A stretch of 64,000 nucleotides of DNA from an uncultured Verrucomicrobiota bacterium (GCA_903896505.1 CAITXU010000246.1:1-64000), one strand, 5' to 3'; numbered from the stretch's first letter, positions 27,128 through 34,575 are shown. Notes: generated from the sequence alone by a model not told the origin. Numbers and translations are program-made.

Positions 27128-27364
27128 GTGAAGCTTTATGAGACAACCGGACGGGTTGGGCCGGGCGGCGAACTGACGTTGACCGACTTGCCGTTTTCCA
27201 GCGGGGACGAGGTCAAGGTCCGGATCGAATCCGTTGCGGATTTGCCCATAGCTCGCACCCCGTTCGTCTTTGGACTCCACGCCGGACTGGTGACGGTGCA
27301 CGAGGACTTTGACGCTCCCCTGCCCGATTCTTTCTGGCTGGGGGAGGGTGAAATTCGTGCCTAA
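27128..27364 (+). CDS. VapB/DUF2281-like antitoxin, paralog 1
   Basis: 78 aa from the GTG at 27128, chosen because it aligns with the only possible GTG start of the paralog at 28708; an ATG at 27077 would add 17 residues. The N-terminal half (GRVGPGGELTLTDLPF) is AbrB-like, the C-terminal tail HEDFDAPLPDSFWLGE resembles the toxin-binding tail of VapB-type antitoxins (an acidic DDFDxPL motif). No toxin follows directly; a structured repeat follows and then a vapBC pair on the opposite strand. The family is my inference from the tail motif. Confidence 0.6.
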   Translation: MKLYETTGRVGPGGELTLTDLPFSSGDEVKVRIESVADLPIARTPFVFGLHAGLVTVHEDFDAPLPDSFWLGEGEIRA

Positions 27365-27370
27365 TGCCCG

Positions 27371-27520
27371 CCGTTTTAGCACCAACGGTGCGACCCGGTG
27401 ACAGCCCAGGGCATCGTCCTGGGTAAGCGGTGTCCAATAGTCCAAGCCCTGAAGGGGCGGATCAACCCATGCCATTCCCTTTTCCATCCAAGGGGAAGCA
27501 CCGTTACCCTCCACCGGCTG
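27371..27520. repeat. Structured repeat with multiple hairpins, copy 1
   Basis: It contains GCACCAACGGTGC (5-bp stem), CCCAGGGCATCGTCCTGGG (8-bp stem) and GCCCTGAAGGGGC in tandem, and is closely similar to 28955-29100. It follows the VapB-like gene directly in both copies. Confidence 0.75.
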
Positions 27521-27538
27521 ACAGCGGGCAGCAAAGGC

Positions 27539-27940
27539 TCACTCGATGAGGCGCACGTTGGGGAAATACGTCTTAAACCGGGATTTGTCACTGGTGGCGA
27601 CCGGGAAACCAGTGACTTCAGCGTGTGCACCGATGAAGAAGTCTGGAAGCGGCATTGCCCGGCGACGCTCACCTTTGACGGAAGACCGTGTCAGAAATCG
27701 TTTGAACGCGGTCGCAGCAACCGCACAGGAAGACCAAGGTAGATCGAGCCGGTGAACGTCCATCATGGCGAGTGCGGAGTCCAAGGTTTCAGAGGGCTGA
27801 CCCTGAAGCAGTTCCGCATAAATGATGGGGTTGATGCCCATGGCACCCGCATTCGATCTAAGCGTTGAAATCGCCCATTCGTGGGCCGGGGAGTCCGGGT
27901 CTTCCGCGTCGAAGAAGACGTTGGAATTAATGATCAGCAC
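27539..27940 (-). CDS. PIN-domain (VapC-like) toxin with Asp-to-Asn change at the first active-site position
   Basis: 133 aa from a GTG at 27940. The PIN fold is seen from IINSNVFFDAEDPDS at the N-terminus, NPIIYAELLQGQP (central Glu), and PLPDFFIGAHAEVTGFPVATSDKSRF (second Asp and closing S-D). The first motif in active VapC is usually hydrophobic-D-[ST]-N-hydrophobic; here the codon is AAT, giving Asn5, and a single base change from GAT explains it. This would weaken metal binding. It overlaps its antitoxin gene by 14 nt. Confidence 0.85.
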   Translation of the reverse strand: MLIINSNVFFDAEDPDSPAHEWAISTLRSNAGAMGINPIIYAELLQGQPSETLDSALAMMDVHRLDLPWSSCAVAATAFKRFLTRSSVKGERRRAMPLPDFFIGAHAEVTGFPVATSDKSRFKTYFPNVRLIE

Positions 27941-28163
27941 GGCGGGATTCCCGAACTTTTTTCACCATTGGACGGTCAAACTTCAGCATCCGCAGTCCGC
28001 TATCGAACGTGGCGACTGAACTCGCTTTCGCAATGATGAGTGGGGCTTGAGCCCGGATACACTGGCGGACAACCTCTGCTTTCGATGACTTGGCGGCTTT
28101 GGTTGCCTCATTCAGGAGCGCTAGCGTCTCCTCGTCGATCAACGTGGGCGGCAACTTCGGCAT
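27927..28163 (-). CDS. VapB-type ribbon-helix-helix antitoxin
   Basis: 78 aa from the ATG at 28163; a longer frame upstream has no family match. It shows a ribbon-helix-helix-like LIDEETLALLNEATKAA followed by KAEVVRQCIRAQAPL and a basic tail. It precedes and overlaps the PIN toxin by 14 nt, the standard order for antitoxin then toxin. Confidence 0.75.
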   Translation of the reverse strand: MPKLPPTLIDEETLALLNEATKAAKSSKAEVVRQCIRAQAPLIIAKASSVATFDSGLRMLKFDRPMVKKVRESRRADH

Positions 28164-28294
28164 ATCTAAAGCATATCTCGCTGGGTCACCCTGTAAAGTG
28201 TGACGAACAATCGGGCAGAGAACGGGGGCGACGGCACCTGACCAAGTTGGGATTGAGACCACCTTGAAGGAGCAGCGAGCCGAAGAGTGACAAA

Positions 28295-28355
28295 GGGAAG
28301 GGGGGCGGGGGGGTGCTCTGAAGCGGGGGAGGGCCTCGGGCGACATTGGTTAATG
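28295..28355. repeat. G-rich dispersed repeat ending GGGCGACATTGGTT, copy 1
   Basis: A run of GGGGGGCGGGGGGG followed by CTGAAGCGGGGGAGGGCCT and CGGGCGACATTGGTT. A second copy is at 29142-29193 with ACCCCGAAGCACGGAGGCCT and GGGCGACATTGGTT. Confidence 0.7.
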
Positions 28356-28429
28356 AGGGGGAGATTTTTGGACAAATTGCCGGTTCTTGATTCCCTTCTA
28401 AAAAAGGTCAACATTGACTGGATAGATTT

Positions 28430-28666
28430 ATGACCAACGCCACCCTGACCTTGACCTTACCCAGCGACGAGGTGGACTCGCTCAAATCCTTCGCCGTCGA
28501 TCATGGAATCACTGTGGCCGAATTGGTCGGTCGTTTTGCCCAGGGCCTTAAATCGGTGGGTCCTGTTTCGATTCATCCGGAGGTATTGGCCCTGACCGGT
28601 CTGGTTCCATCAAACTGGGATGTCGAGGCTGAACATCGACAGCACCTCGTCACCAAACATCGGTGA
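28430..28666 (+). CDS. Ribbon-helix-helix antitoxin-like protein (DUF6364-like)
   Basis: 78 aa. TLTLTLPSDEVDSLKSFAVD followed by HGITVAELVGRF has the beta-helix-helix pattern of small RHH antitoxins, and the C-terminus (HPEVLALTGLVPS) is like DUF6364 proteins that precede PIN toxins. No PIN toxin gene follows; the next gene is the second VapB-like paralog 41 nt downstream. It may be an orphan antitoxin. Confidence 0.65.
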   Translation: MTNATLTLTLPSDEVDSLKSFAVDHGITVAELVGRFAQGLKSVGPVSIHPEVLALTGLVPSNWDVEAEHRQHLVTKHR

Positions 28667-28707
28667 AGGATCTCTTTACAAACTAGTCGATCGGGTGGAA
28701 ACTTCTA

Positions 28708-28947
28708 GTGCAAAATCCGTATGAGATAGCTGAACGGGTTGGACCTGACGGCGTGCTGACGTTGAGCCACCTGCCATTTCCGATCGGACAGGAAGTCAAG
28801 GTCTGCATCGGATCCACTCCGGATGCCCCCACAGCTCTCGCCCCGTTCGCCTTTGGCCTGCACACCGGATTGATTACGGTGTGCGAGGACTTTGATGCTC
28901 CGCTGCCTGACCCTTTTTGGCTGGGCGAAGATGAGACTCCTTCCTGA
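28708..28947 (+). CDS. VapB/DUF2281-like antitoxin, paralog 2
   Basis: 79 aa from a GTG; no other in-frame start exists downstream of the stop at 28684. It is a close paralog of the gene at 27128, sharing RVGPDGVLTLSHLPF, FGLHTGLIT and the DFDAPLPDPFWLGE tail, and the similarity extends into upstream noncoding sequence (CTTTACARACTAGT). No partner toxin is next to it. Confidence 0.6.
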   Translation: MQNPYEIAERVGPDGVLTLSHLPFPIGQEVKVCIGSTPDAPTALAPFAFGLHTGLITVCEDFDAPLPDPFWLGEDETPS

Positions 28948-28954
28948 TGGCCTC

Positions 28955-29100
28955 CGTCTTAGCACCAACGGTGCGACCCGGTGACAGCCCAGGGCATCGC
29001 CCTGGGTAAACGGTATTTAATTTTCCAAGCCCTGAAGGGGCGGACCAACCCATCCCAGTTTCCATCCAAAGGGATGGACCGTTACCCCACAAGCGCCAAC
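28955..29100. repeat. Structured repeat with multiple hairpins, copy 2
   Basis: It aligns with 27371-27520: GCACCAACGGTGC, CCCAGGGCATCGCCCTGGG (perfect 8-bp stem) and GCCCTGAAGGGGC. The copies are about 1.58 kb apart. Confidence 0.75.
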
Positions 29101-29141
29101 CGTATCGGAGACGACGATCACGCCGGGCTCTTTATCAACCC

Positions 29142-29193
29142 AGGGGGGCGGGGGGGGACCCCGAAGCACGGAGGCCTTGGGCGACATTGGTTG
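29142..29193. repeat. G-rich dispersed repeat ending GGGCGACATTGGTT, copy 2
   Basis: It matches 28295-28355 in order and tail sequence; here it directly follows the structured repeat, whereas in copy 1 the vapBC pair lies in between. Confidence 0.7.
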
Positions 29194-29368
29194 GACGTTG
29201 CGCTTGTAGCGGATAGGTCGTTTATGGCGTTGATTTGTCCCTGGATGTCTCTTACTGTCCAACTACGTCTCTCATTGAAAATCGTGTGGATGGTTCGTTG
29301 CTGACCCCTGAGGAAAGGGCCGCATTGCAACCCCTGCTGGACTTGGGAGACGGAATCGACTGGCTAAA

Positions 29369-29908
29369 TCAACGAGCGGGCTCCGAATCCTCGATCCGGG
29401 GCAGGTAGTGAGATTGGCACCAGTGCGGCAACTTGTAGGATTGGCGCATCGGCATGTGATGGAGGAATTCCTCTAATGATTCCAGGGTCTCCCAATAATC
29501 GTTGTTTGGAATGATATAAAGAGACTGGAGAATGAGTATGACTGCATGATTATCATGCAGCACGTAGGGGATGAACTCCCCGTCAAACCATTTCTGCCAC
29601 GCGAGTGTCGGAGAAATCTTGTCCGCGGGAAAGAGCATCAACTGGTCGGTGTGGACTTCGCTGAGGTACCTTTGGCGGACGATTTCGTAGGCATCCAATA
29701 GCAAAACGGTATCCAGCGTTCCTCTCTTGGTGACTCTTTGGACGTTGTCATTGTCAACTTCCAGCAGCCAGGCGGCTTTGAGGTAGAGATCGCGACAGCG
29801 AAAGCCCAAATTGCAAATCAAGTCGACGGGTAACCGCCGGTGGAATGCTGCTTGTTCTTCTGGCGGCAATAATTCCGGATCGTCAACCCAGAGATTTACG
29901 AATGCCAC
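29369..29908 (-). CDS. Hypothetical protein, unknown function
   Basis: 179 aa; I recognise no family. It is a soluble, acidic, aromatic-rich protein (MAFVNLWVDDPELLPPEEQA at the start, many Trp, His and Tyr) with no signal peptide or transmembrane segment. A central block DTVLLLDAYEIVRQRYLSEV and a C-terminal HHMPMRQSYKLPHW are the most distinctive stretches. It lies within the tRNA-Leu island, 117 nt downstream of the helicase remnant on the same strand. It is a plausible cargo gene, but no function can be given. Confidence 0.6.
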   Translation of the reverse strand: MAFVNLWVDDPELLPPEEQAAFHRRLPVDLICNLGFRCRDLYLKAAWLLEVDNDNVQRVTKRGTLDTVLLLDAYEIVRQRYLSEVHTDQLMLFPADKISPTLAWQKWFDGEFIPYVLHDNHAVILILQSLYIIPNNDYWETLESLEEFLHHMPMRQSYKLPHWCQSHYLPRIEDSEPAR

Positions 29909-30025
29909 GGCAATAGTGTTGCTAGGGGTTGGAAGGAGGCAGGGGGCCTGTATGCCGAGACTGGCAATGGCGGAGTACGCCCCTTGCGGAATGAACTGGC
30001 TGAGAACTGGCAGCGGTAAACGGCG

Positions 30026-31138
30026 TCATGGCGTTGGAGCGGCCGCGGGTGGTAGGATGACCAGCCAAGTCACGAGGTCGAATTCGCTCTGGTGGGCGGT
30101 CGGTGTCTCCGCCGTCGTGGGGAGGACAGCACAGCGTGCGGTGGTAAGGTTTTTGGCCGCCTTGTCGGTAAACTCGACCGCGATGGAGTTCAGGGCAGCG
30201 GTGAGCAGGCCACTGTAGTGGGTCATGTCGGCTCCATCGTGGGTGCGCTGGTCGAACAGGTCGCACAAGTCACGGTAAGCTGAAGGCTGGCCTGCGGCGA
30301 GATTGCGAAGCAGGAGCATGGATTTTTTGGGCTGAGCGAAGCCCAGGCGCACGGTGCCATCGTCCTGGACCAGAATGAGGTAATAGGGTGCCAGGGGATT
30401 GAGCTGGGCGACGGAGGACAGGGGGGCCGGTCCCGCCTGCCCCGGGCTTCGAGCCGGGTGCTGTGTCGTGCCCCGATGGCGGAGGCAATAGAGGACTCCG
30501 GGGCGGGCGTCATCGAAATTGGCCTGGGCGGGAACAACGGCGTAGTGCCCCTCCCCGGCCTCTTCCAGAGTCTTGCGATTGGCGGCCAGGAACTGGAGGA
30601 GATCGAGCCGGAATTCGTCGAGGGAGAAATCGGTCAGCGATACGGAGTCGTCGAGGTCTTCCAGGTCGAGCACTTCGTCCCGCAGCCGCTTGAGCTGGCG
30701 GTCGCGGAAGAGGAGGTCTTCCTTGATCAGGTCGTCCAGCTGGGTGCGGTCGAGCAAATTATCGGTCTGGGTGGCGGTCAGGTCGACCAGTGCCATGCGG
30801 GACTCGACGCGGTGTTTGGCCGGACGCTTACGAACTTTGAGGTGCCCATTCAATTCGGCGGCATGAACCGCATCGGCAATATTGAGGCGGATTTCTTCGA
30901 TGTGAACTTTTGCTGACCTCAACTCTGCTTTATCTTGTAACGTGGAACCTCTACGTCTAGATTTCCTATATAAATGTCGCGTGTTATAGACACTTAACGC
31001 GAGGTAGCAATTGATATTTTCAGATGTAGAGGTCCCTCCGAGGATATTGGCGAATACATTGTATACAGGCCGCCAAGCATTTCTAACAGCTCCTGCGCCG
31101 ACTAGTAGAACTACCGGATTACCGAAGAGATTAGACAT
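30026..31138 (-). pseudogene. Chimeric frame: C-terminus of SNF2-type restriction/defence helicase joined to an unrelated N-terminus
   Basis: The frame is open for 370 aa but appears to be two genes joined. Residues from about 75 to the end resemble the C-terminal domain of large SNF2-like helicases encoded beside site-specific DNA methyltransferases: KHRVESRMALVDLTA, LDDLIKEDLLFRDRQLKRL, then LNPLAPYYLILVQDDG, AYRDLCDLFDQRT and FDLVTWLVI. The helicase ATPase motifs are absent. Residues 1-75 (VVLLVGAGAVRNAWRPVYNV) look like the nucleotide-binding start of a different protein, and this part of the DNA is visibly lower in GC. The assignment of the helicase part is from pattern memory. The product is probably non-functional. 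Confidence 0.6.
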
Positions 31139-31274
31139 AGAAACGACCTATAGATCACCCAGACTTCGACTTCTCGTATAGGCTTTTGGTCATGAACTCT
31201 ATCGCCAGAACAATGTGTTCGTGGTGCATAGGGTACAGCGTTCGAGCTGCATTCCAAGGAGACGAGTGCCCCAG

Positions 31275-31688
31275 CTAAGTTCTCAAAAGTAAATCGCACT
31301 GGCTGGCGATGATCGTGGCCTTCTCCTTTTGCTGTGCCTTGGTGAGCACGGGATCATGCTCAAACCGAGGCCACCCACGGATTGCAGCGTGACGATGAGG
31401 AGGCTCGGAAACAGCAAGGGTGAGGCCTGCTTCATGCGTTGCACTTGGGCGGAAGATGGCGGCTCCGTAAAACGGTCGCCCTACCAACGCCCCTGTCCCT
31501 ATCGTCCAAAGCTGATCCTCAGGTTTGGCTCCGTGCCGAAACACGGAGGTTTCCAAACTAGTAGTGCTCGGGAGAAAGGCGGACGGTTTAACCATCGTTG
31601 TGTTAAACTGGTTGCTCTGCGTCAGGAAACGACAGAGTTCCTCGCCATCAGAGATGACGTCTTCAAGCCCTGACGGAAGAACTCCCAT
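31275..31688 (-). CDS. Third protein of the TIGR04255 cassette (conserved hypothetical)
   Basis: 137 aa from the ATG at 31688, chosen because it starts GVLPSGLEDVISDGEELCRF and overlaps the preceding gene by 26 nt; the frame extends farther upstream without family-like sequence. Distinctive blocks are FLTQSNQFNTTMVKPSAFLP, ETSVFRHGAKPEDQLW and RHAAIRGWP, ending KAQQKEKATIIASQ. I recall these blocks from uncharacterised proteins that sit beside TIGR04255 genes. No catalytic motif is certain; the spaced His residues could bind a metal or nucleotide. It is cytoplasmic, with no signal peptide. Confidence 0.7.
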   Translation of the reverse strand: MGVLPSGLEDVISDGEELCRFLTQSNQFNTTMVKPSAFLPSTTSLETSVFRHGAKPEDQLWTIGTGALVGRPFYGAAIFRPSATHEAGLTLAVSEPPHRHAAIRGWPRFEHDPVLTKAQQKEKATIIASQCDLLLRT

Positions 31689-32172
31689 TGAGAAGGACTG
31701 ATCGGATGCCCTCCAAAACCATGGACGGAACTTCCCTTCCATCGAAAGAAGCCACGCCGTAACCTTTGTCCGAACCATTTAACCAAGAATATGCAAGGCG
31801 GTGAGTCTTGCCGACACTGAGGGAGAAAAGCCGGTTGCGCGATTGAATCCAATCGAGTGAGATCGACCCGTCGGGTTCTGGAGCAAATTCCGGGAAAGGA
31901 GCCCATCCAGGCAGGCAACGTAAAATTTGTTCCGCCGTTACTACTGCTGAAGGTTGCAGTCCAACAGCATCTTCCCCATCCCAACCGTTGCAGAAACATT
32001 CAGCGGCAAGAGCCCGCAATTCGGACTGAGCCTTTCGAAGGGGGCCAAAGCAAGCCTCCGATTTCTCGACATGAAATGCTACGACGCCCACTGCCTCGCG
32101 GCTTCTGGTTGCCACCTCCGAAACGGCGCTACTGTGGCGCACGTAACCACTCAGAAGAGCGTATGCGGTCAT
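31663..32172 (-). CDS. Second protein of the TIGR04255 cassette (GWDG/PEPDG conserved hypothetical)
   Basis: 169 aa from the ATG at 32172, which overlaps the TIGR04255 stop by 4 nt (ATGA); a start at 32199 is possible but less likely. Diagnostic stretches are CNGWDGEDAVGLQPSAVVTA, LPGWAPFPEFAPEPDGSI and SLDWIQSRNRLFSLSVG. This layout (GWDG, then PEPDG and a W-x-Q/Y-rich beta segment) recurs in proteins that accompany TIGR04255 genes, from my memory of such neighbourhoods. It has no signal peptide and no known enzyme motif. It is coupled on both sides to its neighbours. Confidence 0.72.
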   Translation of the reverse strand: MTAYALLSGYVRHSSAVSEVATRSREAVGVVAFHVEKSEACFGPLRKAQSELRALAAECFCNGWDGEDAVGLQPSAVVTAEQILRCLPGWAPFPEFAPEPDGSISLDWIQSRNRLFSLSVGKTHRLAYSWLNGSDKGYGVASFDGREVPSMVLEGIRSVLLNGSSSVRA

Positions 32173-32930
32173 TCCAAGGGGTGAAACAATTGCAGGCATT
32201 TTTCAGTTAGGCTTTTTAAGAATACCCGATTATTCAAACGCCGCAACGATTGAATTTGGCCCAATATCTGCTCCCACCCGTTAAGCTCTCTGGTGTTCAT
32301 GGAGACCGAGCTGATGTCCAGAATCACAGGCAAACGATCTCCTTCCAAACCTTGTGAAGCCATTACCCATTCGACGACCTCCCCAGTTTCCTTTTCCAAA
32401 GCTACCCTTTGGTCCAAAAATCGCAAAAAGCTGAGGGTATCTTTATCGGGAAGTAAGGGACTATGGACGAAGTAGTCGCTCAATTGCATCGGTAGCCCTT
32501 GCAAAACCGGCAACTGAAGCAGATTGATATAGCGGAGCCGAATGAGACGGATTTGGATCGGCAATGCCAAATCGACAAAAAGCCTCCATGCCCGCTCAAT
32601 TTCCGGAAGGCAGGCGTCTAATCCACTGTATGGGGCCAACCGATTGAACGAAAAGCCCTCCCGACGCACTTGAACGATTTGTTTCTCGTCTTCACTCACG
32701 TGCTGGTGAGCAGACACACCCAGTTCAGCGGAAGCATGCGTCGGTGTTCCCGCTTTCATCTCCAGGTGATGCGTGGCGATGATTGGTTTCCGAAGTTTGG
32801 GATAACCGGACAGAAAAGCCTTCTTGAAACGATCTTCCGACCTCGCCAGGTCGAAATCTGGCGGCAAATCACAGTCGATGTCCAAAACGACCTCAACGAC
32901 GGGCGAATTCCCAAGCTTCACTGGGTGCAC
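32169..32930 (-). CDS. TIGR04255 family protein
   Basis: 253 aa. It opens with a beta strand of the type NSPVVEVVLDIDCDLPPD, has RREGFSFNRLAPYSGLD (FS-x-NRL block) and IQIRLIRLRYINLLQLP (R-YIN block), the signature of TIGR04255 proteins, which occur sporadically across bacteria. Function of the family is not established. The gene begins 25 nt after the methyltransferase remnant and overlaps the second cassette gene (ATGA). This is the lead gene of a three-gene transcription unit inside the tRNA-Leu island. Confidence 0.8.
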   Translation of the reverse strand: MHPVKLGNSPVVEVVLDIDCDLPPDFDLARSEDRFKKAFLSGYPKLRKPIIATHHLEMKAGTPTHASAELGVSAHQHVSEDEKQIVQVRREGFSFNRLAPYSGLDACLPEIERAWRLFVDLALPIQIRLIRLRYINLLQLPVLQGLPMQLSDYFVHSPLLPDKDTLSFLRFLDQRVALEKETGEVVEWVMASQGLEGDRLPVILDISSVSMNTRELNGWEQILGQIQSLRRLNNRVFLKSLTEKCLQLFHPLE

Positions 32931-32955
32931 GTGATAGGCTTGCCGGACTTTTGAG

Positions 32956-34007
32956 TCAAATACGGAACACCTTCATGACTTCGTCGCCGAGGTGGTTGAT
33001 CACTTTGACGGCGATGCGTCCGGAGTTGGGTTTTGCGAAGGGGCGGGAGGTGTCGTAGTTGAACGCGCAGGCGATCAGGACATCAAAACCGCCGTCCCCA
33101 GCCTCGCGGGCGGCTGAAACCAAGTCGGCGCGCTGGACGGTTCCGAATTCCGGTCCGATAAAGATGGCGGCGCGTTTCTCGACATCCCCTTCCAGGTACC
33201 GGCCCTCGGCACATACCAGGTAGCCAGGCCACGGGACCAGCGGATTGAAGCTAATGCGCCCGGCCTTGTGCGCCTGCTGGACCCCGGCAGACCGCAGGTT
33301 CTCCAGAATCATCTCCGGGAAGGTCTTTCTGGCCCGGTAATCGGGACCCCTTTCGTCGGCAGTGTCGATCAGTTCATCGTTTTCATCGACGCCCAGGACG
33401 CGATGGGGGGAGAGACTTTCCACCGTGAAGGGACCCGCCACGCGGACCTTCCTTTTGTCCTCATACGGCTTGTCGTAGAGGTATTCGAATTCTGCCTTGG
33501 CGGCGATGGAGGCATCGATTTCCCGTTGGCGGGCGATGCTGGCTTCCCACCAGGCCGCGTGGAGCTTTCGTGCCGCCTCCGACCATTTGGCGTCGGCTTC
33601 CCGGGGAATCTCCCACTCCTGCCAACTACTCTTCACGGCGGCGTTGAACTGCTCGCGCAACGGTTCGAGCGTCTTTTGCCACGTCTCCCAAATGACGTCG
33701 ATTTCGGCGTTGTTGGAAATCGCCTCAAGCGTGATGTGGGGGACCCGCTCATAGACAAAGCCGTGACGCACGTTATACCGGAACGCGGTCCCGTTAGGCG
33801 CAAATGAGGAACCGTAGGCCTCGACCTTCTTCTTTGCGCCATCGGGACTGTCGGAAAGGAGGTAGAACGGGTAGCGAGCGCCCATGATCCGGGCTCGTGC
33901 TAAAGCCAGTGCAACCCGGGACGTATCAATGGTGATCCAACGGCGCCCCATTGCTCGGCAACGTACGCAGATGTACCTGACCCGCATGTTGGGTCGAGCA
34001 CCAGGTC
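32956..34007 (-). pseudogene. Site-specific DNA (adenine) methyltransferase remnant, N-terminus lost and frameshifted
   Basis: The C-terminal two thirds remain: [20 protein letters not shown] (SAM motif I) near 33950-34007, then [20 protein letters not shown] from 33945 on, and a long tail ending LGDEVMKVFRI. Between the Trp codon at 33948-33950 and the next Arg the frame shifts by one base at a GGGG run (33946-33949); adding one G restores the natural EQWGRRW reading. The DPPY catalytic region and everything before motif I are absent, replaced by an integrase fragment. The type is the large beta-subgroup methyltransferase found with SNF2-type helicases in restriction-like systems. It is inactive. 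Confidence 0.8.
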
Positions 34008-34250
34008 TTCGGCAAGCTCGGCGAAGCGTTTGTTGCCCTGCTTGCCGGTCACAGGGTCCGGGTATCGGACAAGGTAGGAGACGTAGTCCTTCCCATCGAC
34101 GGTGATGGGGTTGGCGTAAATCTTGCCGGTGACTCAACCGACTTTGACCGTGATCGGAGCGGTGCGGGTCTTGGCGGGAAGTGCGGGAGCGACGGTGCCG
34201 GAAGTGGTCGAATTCAGACCGGTCGACGTGGTAGGCGCGGGCTTAGTCAC
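34008..34250 (-). pseudogene. Tyrosine recombinase (integrase) N-terminal remnant with internal stop
   Basis: The minus-strand frame from the GTG at 34250 reads a Thr/Pro-rich start (MTKPAPTTSTGLNSTT), then RTAPITVKVG, a TGA stop (34134-34136), and continues in the same frame as [20 protein letters not shown] and [20 protein letters not shown]. This is the pattern of the N-terminal DNA-binding (arm) domain of verrucomicrobial phage-like integrases: a short basic tail, KVG-x-V, Y-V-x-Y-x-D-x-GKR. It then runs into methyltransferase sequence, so the catalytic domain has been deleted. The start is 63 nt from the tRNA, the usual integrase position. Confidence 0.65.
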
Positions 34251-34307
34251 AGGAACACTGTAACTAATCCGTAATTAAAAGTCAAACCGCCGTCGTAAGT
34301 GCTTGAT

Positions 34308-34335
34308 GCTGTTGGTGCCGACGGAGGGGGTCGAA
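34308..34335 (-). repeat. Proximal attachment site in tRNA-Leu 3' end
   Basis: A 28-bp segment identical to 25735-25762; it spans the last part of the T arm, the acceptor stem, CCA and 5 nt beyond. Confidence 0.85.
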
Positions 34336-34398
34336 CCCACACTCCCATAGGGAACCAGATTTTGAGTCTAGCGCGTCTGCCAATTCCGCCACGTCGGC
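34313..34398 (-). tRNA. tRNA-Leu (anticodon CAA)
   Basis: On the minus strand the acceptor arms GCCGACG and CGTCGGC pair (7 bp), the anticodon loop is CTCAAAA with CAA at the wobble position, the T loop is GTTCGAC, and there is a long variable arm as expected for a class II tRNA. The discriminator A is followed by a genome-encoded CCA. It is the integration target of the island to its left. Confidence 0.93.
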
Positions 34399-34575
34399 CC
34401 GAGCAGCTTCAAGTCACCTTGCGACAGGTATTCATGCCCGTCCACCCCACCCTTGGCAATGAAAAGTGTCCTCAAAAACTATTCCCACCGCTGCAAGTCA
34501 GTGCAAACCATCGCCGATCTATGTCAACCGACCGTTAGCGGATGATTGACGCAACCGCTAGAACAGGGGCGTTGC

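Larger units (their letters stand above)
28948..29368. other. Intergenic stretch: structured repeats and decayed toxin-antitoxin sequence
   Basis: It holds structured repeat copy 2 (28955-29100), G-rich repeat copy 2 (29142-29193), and two vestiges. On the minus strand around 29105-29130 a short frame reads GVIVVSDT, like the start of a PIN toxin. On the plus strand 29235-29405 a frame reads SLIENRVDGSLLTPEERAAL without a convincing start. I see no intact gene. Confidence 0.55.

Noticed and set aside
29235-29405. Small plus-strand frame with SLIENRVDGSLLTPEERAAL
   Set aside because: No ATG/GTG start, only TTG; it overlaps the end of the minus-strand hypothetical gene and looks like an antitoxin fragment.
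34137-34250. Independent 38-residue Thr/Pro-rich small protein
   Set aside because: The same frame continues after the TGA with integrase-like sequence, so it is better read as the start of the broken integrase.
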